Shown: positions 43,854-53,297 of the stretch, one piece after another
Layout: the number at the start of each line of letters is the position of its first letter
Position numbering within the stretch: the stretch's first letter is position 1
Source of the DNA: Zhouia amylolytica
GTDB lineage: Bacteria > Bacteroidota > Bacteroidia > Flavobacteriales > Flavobacteriaceae
Direction: 5' to 3'
DNA length: 64,000 bases
Assembly: GCF_900116365.1 (NCBI RefSeq)
Contig: NZ_FPAG01000005.1
Location: 248,001 to 312,000 of the forward strand
Position numbers and translations under genes: made by a program
Notes under the pieces: generated by a model
What the model was told of the DNA's origin: nothing
The model's input: the letters and a program-made list of their open reading frames with translations, nothing else
The model's database searches: none

Positions 43854-43861
43854 TACATTTG
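43854..43861 (+). promoter_or_regulatory. -7 promoter element of the hydroxyproline operon
   Basis: TACATTTG matches TAnnTTTG and lies 24 bases before the ATG at 43886. No -33 TTG is found at the usual distance, which fits dependence on an activator such as the AraC-type protein at 48720-49580. Its position rules out the upstream ATG at 43826 as the main start. Confidence 0.55.
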
Positions 43862-43885
43862 CAATATTCAAATAACATAAATATT

Positions 43886-44803
43886 ATGAGGACAGTAAAG
43901 TGGAATGGGGTTTACCCAGCAGTTACAACAAAGTTCAAAGAGAATGGAGATTTAGATATTCCAGCTTTTTTAAAGAATATTGAGCATCAAATTGATGCTG
44001 GAGTAAATGGTATTATTATCGGGGGCTCTTTAGGGGAGAGCAGTACCTTAACTCACGATGATAGGTTAGCTTTATTAGAGGCAACCGTAGCGGCTTTCGG
44101 GGATCAAACGGATGTGTTATTAAATGTTGCAGAAGGAGCTACTACAGCTGCTATAGAGTTAGTGCAAAGAGCTGAAAAAGCGGGAGCCCATGGGTTTATG
44201 TTATTGCCTCCAATGATGTATAAACCAACCGATCAGGAGGTAGCAGACTATTTTAAGACCGTTGCCAGAAGTACCAAATTACCAATTTTACTTTATAATA
44301 ATCCTGTTGATTATAAGATAGAGATCACACTACCTATATTTGAGCAATTGGCATCTGAAGCCAATATTCAGGCGGTAAAAGAAAGTACACGTGATATTTC
44401 AAATGTGACGCGAATGAAAAACAAGTTTGGTGATCGTTTTAAAATTCTTTGTGGAGTGGATACCCTGGCAATGGAAGAACTTCTGATGGGAGCTGACGGA
44501 TGGGTTGCAGGATTGGTATGTGCCTTCCCAAAGGAGACGGTAGCTATTTATGAATTAGTAAAAGCAGGTAAGATAGACGAGGCATTGGAAATTTACCGAT
44601 GGTTTTTGCCTATCTTAGAGTTGGATATCAATCCTCAACTGGTTCAGAATATCAAACTTGCGGAAGTAATGACGGGAATTGGTACAGAACCGGTTAGAGC
44701 TCCACGTCATATCTTGGTTGGAGATGAAAGAAAAAGGGTAATCAAGATTTTAGAAGATGGTATTGCTTCTAGACCTATATTACCTGATTATAAAAACTTA
44801 TAA
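43886..44803 (+). CDS. DHDPS-family lyase, probable pyrroline-4-hydroxy-2-carboxylate deaminase
   Basis: About 305 residues from the ATG at 43886 (MRTVKWNGVYPAVTTKF). A TIM-barrel of the dihydrodipicolinate synthase family: GGSLGESSTLTHDDR, LLYNNPVDYKI (Tyr), and the Schiff-base lysine in QAVKESTRDIS. In the trans-4-hydroxy-L-proline pathway such an enzyme turns pyrroline-4-hydroxy-2-carboxylate into 2-oxoglutarate semialdehyde. The three following genes supply the other steps, so this assignment is favoured over true dihydrodipicolinate synthase. First gene of a four-gene operon. Confidence 0.85.
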   Translation: MRTVKWNGVYPAVTTKFKENGDLDIPAFLKNIEHQIDAGVNGIIIGGSLGESSTLTHDDRLALLEATVAAFGDQTDVLLNVAEGATTAAIELVQRAEKAGAHGFMLLPPMMYKPTDQEVADYFKTVARSTKLPILLYNNPVDYKIEITLPIFEQLASEANIQAVKESTRDISNVTRMKNKFGDRFKILCGVDTLAMEELLMGADGWVAGLVCAFPKETVAIYELVKAGKIDEALEIYRWFLPILELDINPQLVQNIKLAEVMTGIGTEPVRAPRHILVGDERKRVIKILEDGIASRPILPDYKNL

Positions 44804-44814
44804 AAAAATATACT

Positions 44815-46389
44815 ATGATTACCGATAATTTAATTGCCGGAAATCCTAGCGGAATAGGTGCAGAAACGATTAAAGCTGTCGACCCGGCTAAAAGAACTCA
44901 AACCTCAGAATTGTTTAAATGTGCAACAGAGGATGAGTTAAACACGGCGGTTCAGGAAGCATATAATGCCTGGCTGACGTATAAAAACCTAAGTGGGAGT
45001 AAAAAAGCTCAGTTTTTAAGGACTATTGCAGACGAAATAGAAGCTTTGGGTGATACACTTGTTCAGCGTGTAATGATAGAATCTGGTTTACCAGAGGGAA
45101 GAGTTGTCGGCGAACGCGGACGAACTTGTGGACAATTGAGACTCTTTGCTGAACTTTTGGAAGAAGGAAGTTGGGTAGAGGCCAGGATAGATGAGGCAAT
45201 GCCTGATAGAACTCCATTACCACGTGTCGATATACGAAAAATGCTACAGTCAACAGGACCTGTAGCAGTTTTTGCAGCTAGTAATTTTCCTTTAGCTTTT
45301 TCAACGGCAGGGGGGGATACGGCCTCAGCTTTAGCTGCTGGTTCTCCTGTGATCGTTAAGGCACATTCTTCTCATCTGGGAACGAATGCCCTGGTGGCAG
45401 AAGCCATTACCAAAGCGGTTAAAAAATGTGGATTGCCAGGAGGTGTTTTTTCTTCGGTACAAGGCTCTGGAAGAACGGTAGGTAAAAAGCTTGTACAGCA
45501 TCCATTGATAAAAGCAGTAGGCTTTACAGGTTCATATACTGGTGGGATGGCATTGGTAAAAGCAGCTAATGAAAGAAAAGAACCAATTCCGGTTTATGCC
45601 GAAATGGGGAGTATTAATCCGGTATTTGTTTTAAACCAAAAGATTAAAACCGAAGGAAAAGCTATAGCCGCTCAAATAGCAGGGTCTGTTAATCTTGGGG
45701 CAGGACAATTTTGTACAAATCCAGGTTTAACCATTGTTGAAAAAGGAGAAGGACTAAAGGAATTTATGGAGGCTCTTACAGAAGAATTCGCCAAACTCGA
45801 TGCAGCAACGATGCTAAACGAAACCATTCATTCAGCTTATGTAAATGGGAAAAAGGAATGTGTTGATCAAGCGGAAGTGTCCTTGCTGTTTGATGCAGAA
45901 AGTAATGATGATTCTTGGAAAGGCCGACCAGGTATAGCGCAAGTTTCGGCAAAAGATTTTATCAAGAACAATACATTACATCAAGAGGTTTTTGGTCCAT
46001 TCACCCTGCTGGTGGTTTGTGAAAATAAAGAAGAGTTAAACGAGGTAACCCGGGCTCTGGAAGGTCAGTTAACAGGATCAATATTAGGCACCGAAGATGA
46101 TCTTAACAACAATCCTACGCTAATTGAAAATTTATCTCAACGTGTTGGCCGTTTAATATTTAATGGGGTTCCGACAGGTGTTGAGGTATGCCATGCCATG
46201 CATCATGGCGGACCATTTCCATCTACTTCCAATGGTATGTATACCTCAGTAGGAACAGATGCAATTAAACGATTTGTACGTCCCCTTTCTTTTCAAAATG
46301 CACCGCAAAGTATATTACCTGATGCCTTGAAAGATGGGAATCCATTAAACATATGGCGTAAGGTAAATGGTTTAACAACTAAAGAATAA
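44815..46389 (+). CDS. 2-oxoglutarate semialdehyde dehydrogenase (aldehyde dehydrogenase)
   Basis: A 524-residue NAD(P)-dependent aldehyde dehydrogenase. The catalytic Glu is in VYAEMGSINPVF and the catalytic Cys in GAGQFCTNPGL, patterns typical of the 2-oxoglutarate semialdehyde dehydrogenase subgroup. It oxidises the product of the preceding lyase to 2-oxoglutarate, which enters the citric acid cycle. It starts 11 bases after the lyase gene and is followed 10 bases later by the epimerase gene. Confidence 0.9.
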   Translation: MITDNLIAGNPSGIGAETIKAVDPAKRTQTSELFKCATEDELNTAVQEAYNAWLTYKNLSGSKKAQFLRTIADEIEALGDTLVQRVMIESGLPEGRVVGERGRTCGQLRLFAELLEEGSWVEARIDEAMPDRTPLPRVDIRKMLQSTGPVAVFAASNFPLAFSTAGGDTASALAAGSPVIVKAHSSHLGTNALVAEAITKAVKKCGLPGGVFSSVQGSGRTVGKKLVQHPLIKAVGFTGSYTGGMALVKAANERKEPIPVYAEMGSINPVFVLNQKIKTEGKAIAAQIAGSVNLGAGQFCTNPGLTIVEKGEGLKEFMEALTEEFAKLDAATMLNETIHSAYVNGKKECVDQAEVSLLFDAESNDDSWKGRPGIAQVSAKDFIKNNTLHQEVFGPFTLLVVCENKEELNEVTRALEGQLTGSILGTEDDLNNNPTLIENLSQRVGRLIFNGVPTGVEVCHAMHHGGPFPSTSNGMYTSVGTDAIKRFVRPLSFQNAPQSILPDALKDGNPLNIWRKVNGLTTKE

Positions 46390-46399
46390 TGTAATATAA

Positions 46400-47401
46400 G
46401 TGAAAAAACGTTTTTTTTGTATCGATGCCCATACTTGTGGGAATCCGGTACGTCTTGTTGCTGGTGGGGGACCGAAGCTAGAAGGAGCGAATATGATGGA
46501 GAAAAGGTTACACTTTTTAAATTCATTCGACTGGATACGCAAAGGACTTATGTTTGAACCCCGGGGACACGATATGATGTCCGGTAGTATTTTATATCCA
46601 CCTGCCGATCCAACCAATGATGTTGGAGTATTATTTATTGAAACCAGTGGATGTTTACCCATGTGCGGACATGGTACCATTGGAACGGTTACAATAATGA
46701 TCGAAGAGGGGTTGGTGGATCCATTGGTGCCTGGGAAATTAAGATTGGAAACTCCTGCAGGGCTTGTTAATGTGGAATACCTAGAGGAAAACGGAAAGGT
46801 GAAGTCCGTTAAACTTACTAACGTACCATCATTTCTTTATAAAGAAGAATTAACAGTGGAATGTCCTGATTTAGGGGAGTTGGTTGTCGATGTGGCTTAC
46901 GGAGGGAATTTCTACGCTATTGTCGATCCTCAAAAGAACTTTAAAGGGATACAACATTACAATGTTTCACAACTCGTAACCTGGAGTCCTGTAATCAGGC
47001 ACCTGTTGAATGAAAAATATGAATTTCAACACCCTGTAGATAAAAACATCAATGGTCTTAGTCATGTACTTTGGACGGGTGATACGTTATCTGATGATGC
47101 AGATGCACGGAATGCAGTTTTTTACGGAGACCGCGCCATAGACCGATCGCCATGTGGTACAGGAACATCGGCAAGAATGGCACAGTGGTTTGCGAAAGGA
47201 AAATTAAAAGCAGGAAATAAATTTATCCATGAGAGCTACATAGGTTCTAAATTTATTGGATGTGTTGAAGAGGTAACCTCGTGTGGTGAATACCAGGCCA
47301 TTATTCCGAGTATTTCAGGATGGGCTAAAGTATTTGGTTACAATACCATAGTTATAGATGAGGAAGATGATCCTTATGCTCACGGATTTCAAGTAATTTA
47401 A
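46400..47401 (+). CDS. 4-hydroxyproline 2-epimerase (proline racemase family)
   Basis: A 333-residue proline-racemase-family protein with both catalytic cysteines: CLPMCGHGTIGTVTI and DRSPCGTGTSARMAQ. With two Cys it should be a racemase/epimerase rather than a dehydratase (which has Thr in the second place). It converts trans-4-hydroxy-L-proline to the cis-D epimer. The start codon is GTG at 46400 (MKKRFFCIDAHTCGNPVRLV, 20 residues); the first ATG is far inside. The next gene starts 1 base after its stop. Confidence 0.92.
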   Translation: MKKRFFCIDAHTCGNPVRLVAGGGPKLEGANMMEKRLHFLNSFDWIRKGLMFEPRGHDMMSGSILYPPADPTNDVGVLFIETSGCLPMCGHGTIGTVTIMIEEGLVDPLVPGKLRLETPAGLVNVEYLEENGKVKSVKLTNVPSFLYKEELTVECPDLGELVVDVAYGGNFYAIVDPQKNFKGIQHYNVSQLVTWSPVIRHLLNEKYEFQHPVDKNINGLSHVLWTGDTLSDDADARNAVFYGDRAIDRSPCGTGTSARMAQWFAKGKLKAGNKFIHESYIGSKFIGCVEEVTSCGEYQAIIPSISGWAKVFGYNTIVIDEEDDPYAHGFQVI

Positions 47402-47402
47402 T

Positions 47403-48656
47403 ATGGGGAGAAAATCAGTACATATTGTAGGTGGCGGAATTATTGGTTTATGTTCTGCATGGTATCTTAATCAACAGGGTTTTGAGGTAACTATTATTGA
47501 TAAAGGTGACCTTACCGATGGAGCTTCCCATGGAAATGCGGGCATGGTTGTACCTAGTCATGTGATTCCCCTGGCATCACCGGGTATGATCTCACAGGGT
47601 ATCAAGTGGATGTTTAACAGTAAGAGTCCTTTTTATGTTAAACCTCGCTTAGATTTATCTCTGCTGCAATGGACCTATAAGTTTTATAAGTCTTGTAATG
47701 AAGGTCATGTAAAAAAGGCCATGCCTTTTTTATTTCACCTGAATGAATGGAGTAAAGAGCTATATCAGGAATTTGTAGCACATCCTGAATTTAATTTCAA
47801 TTTTCAGAAAGATGGTCTGCTCATGCTTTATAGAACGGCGCATCAGGAAGAAGAAGAGAAAGAATTGGCTGAGAAGGCACATCATATTGGTTTAGATACT
47901 CAGGTATTGAATAATTCCCAGTTAAAAGAATTAGATCCTCATATTAATTCAGAAGTAAAAGGTGGGGTCTATTTTCCTGGAGATGCCAATTTGCATCCTA
48001 ACAAATTTGTAAAGCAGTTAACCACTGTTTTAAAGAAAAATGGGGTCGTAATTCAAACTAATACAGAAGTGGTAGGCCTGGAGGAGCATAGAGGTAAGGT
48101 ACATTCCATTGTACTTGAAGGAGGACAAAAAGTTGCGGTAGAGAACCTGCTTGTAGCCGGAGGAGCCTGGTCTGCTCAGATTCTAAAAAAATCAGGCCTA
48201 AAGATATATTTACAGGACGGAAAAGGATATAGCGTAACTTTTAACTCCTTGGCTAATAAACCGAAAATTCCGGCGATTTTGACCGAGGGTAAAGTAGCTG
48301 TATCTCCCATAGGGGATGAACTAAGAATAGGAGGAACTCTAGAACTTGGAGGAATGTCTACAAATATTAATCAAAATAGACTTGACGGAATATTTGAATG
48401 CCTGCCAAAGTATTATCAGGAAATTGATATCGATACTGAACAGAAGAAGAAGGTGTGGTATGGTTACAGACCTTGTACTCCTGATGGTATGCCCTATATT
48501 GGAAAAGCAGATACTTGTAATAATCTCTATGTGGCTACAGGCCACGCCATGATGGGAGTTAGTATGGGACCGGCAACTGGTAAGCTAATAGCAGAAATTA
48601 TCTCTGATACCAAGCAATCTATGGATACCAGTATGTTTCGTCTTAACAGATTTTAA
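47403..48656 (+). CDS. FAD-dependent D-amino acid dehydrogenase, probable D-hydroxyproline dehydrogenase
   Basis: A 417-residue DadA-like flavoprotein with the dinucleotide motif HIVGGGIIGLCSAWYL at the N-terminus, DGASHGNAGMVVPSHVIP and, near the C-terminus, YGYRPCTPDGMPYIG and ATGHAMMGVSMGPATGK. It would oxidise cis-4-hydroxy-D-proline to pyrroline-4-hydroxy-2-carboxylate, the substrate of the first gene of the operon. Together the four genes complete the route from hydroxyproline to 2-oxoglutarate. It ends the operon at a bidirectional terminator. Confidence 0.9.
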   Translation: MGRKSVHIVGGGIIGLCSAWYLNQQGFEVTIIDKGDLTDGASHGNAGMVVPSHVIPLASPGMISQGIKWMFNSKSPFYVKPRLDLSLLQWTYKFYKSCNEGHVKKAMPFLFHLNEWSKELYQEFVAHPEFNFNFQKDGLLMLYRTAHQEEEEKELAEKAHHIGLDTQVLNNSQLKELDPHINSEVKGGVYFPGDANLHPNKFVKQLTTVLKKNGVVIQTNTEVVGLEEHRGKVHSIVLEGGQKVAVENLLVAGGAWSAQILKKSGLKIYLQDGKGYSVTFNSLANKPKIPAILTEGKVAVSPIGDELRIGGTLELGGMSTNINQNRLDGIFECLPKYYQEIDIDTEQKKKVWYGYRPCTPDGMPYIGKADTCNNLYVATGHAMMGVSMGPATGKLIAEIISDTKQSMDTSMFRLNRF

Positions 48657-48678
48657 TTGAATTTTAGGTTGGTTAGAT

Positions 48679-48718
48679 AAGAAGCCTTTGTTAGTTTTTA
48701 AACTGGCACTGGCTTCTT
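48679..48718. terminator. Bidirectional terminator between the hydroxyproline operon and the AraC-type gene
   Basis: AAGAAGCC (48679-48686) pairs with GGCTTCTT (48711-48718) around a 24-base loop in the 63-base gap between convergent genes. Confidence 0.6.
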
Positions 48719-48719
48719 C

Positions 48720-49580
48720 TTATTTGAGTTGAATAGAGCGATATTGAGAAGGCGTTACGCTTTTTACCTTTTTGAATTGACGATTGAAATTTGAAAGATT
48801 TTTAAAACCTACATCATAGCAAATATTTTCAATAGTGTTATTCTCATTTAGGAGTAGATTACACGCAGATTCTATTCGCAACTCATTTAAAAATTCCACA
48901 TAAGTTTTTCTGGTGTGAAGTTTAAAATATCGGCTGAATTGGGATCGACTTAAATTGGCTACTTCGGCAATATCATCTATTTTAATATCATCTTCCAGAT
49001 GATTAAAGGTGTAGTTTATGATGTCATTTAATCGAAGCCCGTCTTTTTCCTGAATTGAAAAGCGATAAACATCAGAGTTAATGAAGCTTTTGGAAGCTTT
49101 GTTAAGTACTGATAATATTTGGAGTAATTGAATTATTAATTCTTCTTCTTTTTGTAAAGGCATTTTTAAAATCTGCTGATGAATAGCTTTTTTTAATGGG
49201 CCTTCAATTAAAATACCTCTTTTGCTTTCTTGTAGCAGCGTGTGGATGTTTTTTAATTCAGGAATATTAAAAAAATTTTGACCAAAAGAGTTAAGGTTAA
49301 AAAAGAGAGATACTGAATAAACACCTGTTGAAGCTTCAGAAAAATAGGGCTTTGCGCTTTTCATTAAATGCGGAATATTGCTGCCTAATATAAAAGTATC
49401 ACCAGGTTTAAACTGGGTCATATTATTACCACTGTACAAAATACCCTCACCTTTTTCAATAGTGGTAATTTGAAACTCCGAATGATAATGAAGCCGATCA
49501 TAAAAGTGTAATCCTTCATCGATTTGAACTCTTAAGGAAGAATTCTCAGATTTGGGTATTTTAAATGGAATCGGTTTCAT
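48720..49580 (-). CDS. AraC family transcriptional regulator
   Basis: A 286-residue regulator: an N-terminal cupin (LHYHSEFQITTIEKGEGILY, 20 residues; FKPGDTFILGSNIPHLM) and a C-terminal double helix-turn-helix (IDDIAEVANLSRSQFSRYFK, 20 residues; ENICYDVGFKNLSNFNRQFK, 20 residues; VTPSQYR). Its gene converges on the hydroxyproline operon, so it is the likely regulator of that operon, whose promoter lacks a -33 box. It starts 16 bases after uvrA ends and may be partly read through from it. Confidence 0.92.
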   Translation of the reverse strand: MKPIPFKIPKSENSSLRVQIDEGLHFYDRLHYHSEFQITTIEKGEGILYSGNNMTQFKPGDTFILGSNIPHLMKSAKPYFSEASTGVYSVSLFFNLNSFGQNFFNIPELKNIHTLLQESKRGILIEGPLKKAIHQQILKMPLQKEEELIIQLLQILSVLNKASKSFINSDVYRFSIQEKDGLRLNDIINYTFNHLEDDIKIDDIAEVANLSRSQFSRYFKLHTRKTYVEFLNELRIESACNLLLNENNTIENICYDVGFKNLSNFNRQFKKVKSVTPSQYRSIQLK

Positions 49581-49596
49581 TTAAATCATGTATGAA

Positions 49597-52380
49597 TTAT
49601 GAATTTAATTTTTCTTTTAAGTAGGTTGCTGTATAGCTGTTTTTATTTAAACTAACCTCCTCAGGGGTGCCACAGGCAACTAATTCGCCTCCTTTTTCAC
49701 CTCCCTCAGGACCAAGATCGATAATGTGATCTGCACATTTTATGAGTTCGAGATTATGTTCAATAACTATGATAGAGTGCCCCTTTTCAATTAAGGCTTC
49801 AAAGGATGTTAAAAGCTTTTGTATATCATGAAAATGTAATCCCGTAGTTGGCTCGTCAAAAATAAATAATGTTTTTTCCTTCGAATTTCCTTTCACCAAA
49901 AATGAGGCTAACTTAATTCTTTGAGCTTCTCCTCCTGAAAGCGTTGATGAACTTTGTCCAAGTGTTACATAGCCTAATCCAACATCCTGAAGTGGTTGAA
50001 GTTTATTAACAATCTTCGATTGATCAAACTTATGGAAGAAGGTAATGGCATCATCTATAGTCATGTTTAATACATCATCGATGTTTTTATCCTCAAATTT
50101 AACTTCGAGAATTTCCTTTTTGAATCGCTTGCCCTTACAAGTTTCACACTCCAGGTGTACATCTGCCATAAATTGCATTTCGATGGTTACCTCACCTTCA
50201 CCTTTACAGGTTTCACAGCGACCACCATCAACATTAAATGAAAAATGTTTGGGTTTATAACCTCTTAATTGAGCCAACTTCTGATCTGTAAAAAGACCGC
50301 GAATATCATCGTATGCTTTTATGTAGGTAACCGGATTACTTCGCGAGGATCTTCCGATTGGATTTTGATCCACAAACTCTACTGAAGAAATTGAACTGTA
50401 TTTTCCGCCAATTTTAGAGAAGTGTCCTGCCTTTTCACCATAGCCACCTGTTTCTTTTAGAATTGTCGGGTATAAAATCTTTTTGACTAAAGTACTTTTT
50501 CCACTACCCGAAACGCCTGTCACCATGGTTAACATTTGTAATGGAAATGTAACATCTATATTCTTTAAGTTGTTCTCTCTTGCTCCTATAATCTCAATAT
50601 ATTCTTTAGAAGAACGTCTTTTTTGAGGAACTTTTATCTCTAATTGTCCATTGAGATATTGGGCGGTTAATGAGTCGCTTTTTAAAATTTCATTGTATAC
50701 CCCTGAAGCAACTACATTACCTCCGTGCGTCCCTGCCTCAGGACCAATATCAATAATTTCATCAGCGGCCTTCATGATGTCTTCATCATGCTCGACTACA
50801 ATAACGGTGTTCCCCAGATCTCGAAGAGATTTTAAAACTTTAATGAGTTTTTCAGTATCCTTTGGATGTAATCCTATACTAGGTTCGTCAAGGATATACA
50901 TCGATCCTACCAGGCTGCTTCCTAGGGATGTAGCTAAATTAATTCGCTGTGATTCACCTCCTGAAAGCGTGTTAGATTTACGGTTAAGCGTTAAGTAATC
51001 CAAACCAACATTCGATAAAAACAGCAGGCGATTGTTGATTTCTTTTAATAGGCGTGACGCCACTTGTAAGTCGTATTTATTTAATTTTAAATTCGAAAAG
51101 AAGGCAGCTAAGGTATGTAGAGGCATTTCTACTAGGTCGGTAATGGTTTTATTGCCAATCTTTACATAATTTGCTTCTGGTCTGAGTCTTTTACCCTGAC
51201 ACGTCGTACATTTGGTTTTACCACGATATCGTGAAAGCATTACCCGATTCTGGATCTTATAACTCTTTTCTTCCAGCTCAGAGAAAAACTCATTGAGTCC
51301 AACAAAGTATTTATTTCCTTTCCAAACCAGTTCTTTTTGTTCTTCAGAAAGTTCAAACCATGGTTTATGAATAGGGAAATCAAATTTATAAGCATTATTA
51401 ACCAATTGATCTCTATACCAGCTCATGCTTTCTCCTCGCCAGGGGAATACACAATTTTCATATACGGAAAGTCCTGAGTTTGGAATAACCAAATCCTGAT
51501 CAATCCCTATGATATCACCATAACCTTCACAGGTTGGACAGGCACCATATGGGTTGTTAAAGCTAAACAAATGAATATTTGGTTCCAGAAACTGCATACC
51601 ATCCAGTTCAAACTTATTTGTAAAATGAGTTTGCTTTCCAGATGGTAGTTCTTCAATGATACATTCGCCTTTCCCTTCAAAAAATGCGGTACTGGCAGCA
51701 TCTGCAAGTCGGTTGAAGAAATCTTCATCTTTTCGAACCACTACACGATCCACCACCAAAAGAAAGTCATGGTCAATTTCTTCTTCAATAGTATCGATCC
51801 GTACGACTTCACCTTTATACTTTATTCTTGCATAACCCTGCTGGGATAATATCTTGAGCATCTGAAGCATACTTCTATCCTCAGGTATATGTACCGGAGC
51901 CATTAAAAGTAACTTACTACCATCATTATAGCGTTTTACATAATCTACGACATCAGTTACAGTATGCTTTTTTACTTCTTTGCCTGATACAGGGGAATGG
52001 GTTCTTCCAATACGTGCGTATAAGAGTTTCAGGTAGTCGTAGATCTCTGTAGTAGTCCCTACAGTCGATCTTGGGTTTGTTGAATTTACTTTTTGTTCAA
52101 TGGCAATAGCCGGAGCGATCCCTTTTATATAATCAACTTTTGGTTTATCCAGACGACCCAAAAATTGTCTTGCATATGACGAAAGACTCTCTACATATCT
52201 TCTTTGTCCTTCGGCATAAAGTGTGTCAAATGCCAAGCTCGATTTACCCGATCCCGACAGGCCTGTGATAACCACAAGTTTATTACGGGGAATAGCAACA
52301 TTTATATTTTTAAGGTTGTGTAGTTTGGCACCTTTAATAATTATATTCTGCTTCGGGTCTAACGTAAGTATATCGGTCAT
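49597..52380 (-). CDS. uvrA: UvrABC system protein A
   Basis: 927 residues from the ATG at 52380 (MTDILTLDPKQNIIIKG); an in-frame TTG four codons earlier is unneeded. Two ABC ATPase domains with Walker A GLSGSGKSSLAFDT and GVSGSGKSTLVKK, ABC signatures NTLSGGESQRINLA and STLSGGEAQRIKLA, and zinc-finger cysteine pairs (CPTCEGYG/CTTCQGKR and CETCKGEGE/CETCKGKRF) are all present. UvrA finds bulky and UV lesions for nucleotide excision repair. It is the dark-repair counterpart of the photolyases of this window. No SOS box was recognised. Confidence 0.97.
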   Translation of the reverse strand: MTDILTLDPKQNIIIKGAKLHNLKNINVAIPRNKLVVITGLSGSGKSSLAFDTLYAEGQRRYVESLSSYARQFLGRLDKPKVDYIKGIAPAIAIEQKVNSTNPRSTVGTTTEIYDYLKLLYARIGRTHSPVSGKEVKKHTVTDVVDYVKRYNDGSKLLLMAPVHIPEDRSMLQMLKILSQQGYARIKYKGEVVRIDTIEEEIDHDFLLVVDRVVVRKDEDFFNRLADAASTAFFEGKGECIIEELPSGKQTHFTNKFELDGMQFLEPNIHLFSFNNPYGACPTCEGYGDIIGIDQDLVIPNSGLSVYENCVFPWRGESMSWYRDQLVNNAYKFDFPIHKPWFELSEEQKELVWKGNKYFVGLNEFFSELEEKSYKIQNRVMLSRYRGKTKCTTCQGKRLRPEANYVKIGNKTITDLVEMPLHTLAAFFSNLKLNKYDLQVASRLLKEINNRLLFLSNVGLDYLTLNRKSNTLSGGESQRINLATSLGSSLVGSMYILDEPSIGLHPKDTEKLIKVLKSLRDLGNTVIVVEHDEDIMKAADEIIDIGPEAGTHGGNVVASGVYNEILKSDSLTAQYLNGQLEIKVPQKRRSSKEYIEIIGARENNLKNIDVTFPLQMLTMVTGVSGSGKSTLVKKILYPTILKETGGYGEKAGHFSKIGGKYSSISSVEFVDQNPIGRSSRSNPVTYIKAYDDIRGLFTDQKLAQLRGYKPKHFSFNVDGGRCETCKGEGEVTIEMQFMADVHLECETCKGKRFKKEILEVKFEDKNIDDVLNMTIDDAITFFHKFDQSKIVNKLQPLQDVGLGYVTLGQSSSTLSGGEAQRIKLASFLVKGNSKEKTLFIFDEPTTGLHFHDIQKLLTSFEALIEKGHSIIVIEHNLELIKCADHIIDLGPEGGEKGGELVACGTPEEVSLNKNSYTATYLKEKLNS

Positions 52381-52519
52381 AATAGTTTTCAAAAAAAAGT
52401 AAATACCATTTTCATGGATTTAAAATTGAAAATAGATGAAAACCACAAAGATAATGATCTATTTCCTGCTTTAAAAGCAGCTGGGCTAAACAAAAAAATG
52501 TTAAAAAGTAGCTGTGAAA

Positions 52520-52552
52520 TTTGTGTTTTTTAAGAATATGTTTTTATATTTG
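52520..52552 (+). promoter_or_regulatory. Promoter of the ECF sigma factor gene (TTTG-N21-TATATTTG)
   Basis: TTTG at 52520-52523 and TATATTTG at 52545-52552 with a 21-base spacer, about 110 bases before the ATG at 52662. The spacing is 2 bases above the usual value. Confidence 0.55.
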
Positions 52553-52661
52553 AGTAGTTAACCGTCTAAACAAACACGCCTATTTAACAAAATTACTTTT
52601 TTATTACATATACGTTAAAGTACGTAGTATAAGCCCTAATCTTAAAAAAAAGTAATTTTGT

Positions 52662-53243
52662 ATGGAACAATTACCCAAAGACTCTACCCTTATTAGACGA
52701 TACCTACAAGGAGAAGAACAAGCATTAGAACTTCTAATTAACAGACATTCTCAACGAATTTATAGCTTCATTTTTTCAAAGGTATGCGATCGAGACATCA
52801 CTGAAGATATTTTTCAGGAAACTTTTATAAAGGTTATTCGAACTTTAAGAAAAGGAAAATATAACGAAGAAGGTAAGTTTGTCCCCTGGGTAATGCGTAT
52901 TGCTCAGAATTTGGTAATTGACCATTTTAGAAAGAATGGACGTATGCCTAAGTTTGAGGGAACAGACGATTTTAATATTTTTTCCGTTTTGGGAGATTCT
53001 TCCTTGAATGCAGAAAGGCAAATTATAAAAGATCAGGTTGAGCAGGATGTTCGTGCATTAATCGAAGAACTACCCGACGATCAAAGGCAGGTGCTTATTA
53101 TGCGTATGTACAAGGATATGAGTTTTAAAGAAATTGCAGAAACCACAGGAGTGAGTATTAATACGGCACTTGGAAGAATGCGTTATGCAATAATCAATAT
53201 GCGAAAGATAATTGAGAAAAATAAAATTATTTTAACGAATTAA
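52662..53243 (+). CDS. RNA polymerase sigma factor, ECF subfamily
   Basis: A 193-residue sigma-70 family protein with region 2 (SKVCDRDITEDIFQETFIKV, 20 residues; GKFVPWVMRIAQNLVIDHFR, 20 residues) and region 4 (ELPDDQRQVLIMRMYKDMSF, 20 residues; KEIAETTGVSINTALGRMRY, 20 residues). No region 3 or recognisable anti-sigma gene is adjacent, but a 47-codon gene of unknown role follows 54 bases downstream. The stimulus is unknown. Divergent from uvrA. Confidence 0.93.
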   Translation: MEQLPKDSTLIRRYLQGEEQALELLINRHSQRIYSFIFSKVCDRDITEDIFQETFIKVIRTLRKGKYNEEGKFVPWVMRIAQNLVIDHFRKNGRMPKFEGTDDFNIFSVLGDSSLNAERQIIKDQVEQDVRALIEELPDDQRQVLIMRMYKDMSFKEIAETTGVSINTALGRMRYAIINMRKIIEKNKIILTN

Positions 53244-53297
53244 AACAATAAAGCATTAGTAGCCACGTTGATAAGGTATAATATTTAAAAGATCAAT

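Larger units (their letters stand above)
43505..43885. other. 381-base divergent region before the hydroxyproline operon
   Basis: Between the basic secreted protein gene and the DHDPS-family gene. It holds a strong hairpin (43645-43678), a weaker inverted repeat (43697-43720) and a -7 box (43854-43861). No gene is visible; a run of open frame from 43826 belongs to the leader of the DHDPS-family gene. Confidence 0.6.

Noticed and set aside
43826-43885. Earlier ATG for the DHDPS-family gene
   Set aside because: A -7 promoter box (43854-43861) lies inside this stretch and the added residues do not resemble the family.
50651-50998. 115-codon plus-strand frame inside uvrA
   Set aside because: Antisense to conserved ABC ATPase sequence; no start context or family match.
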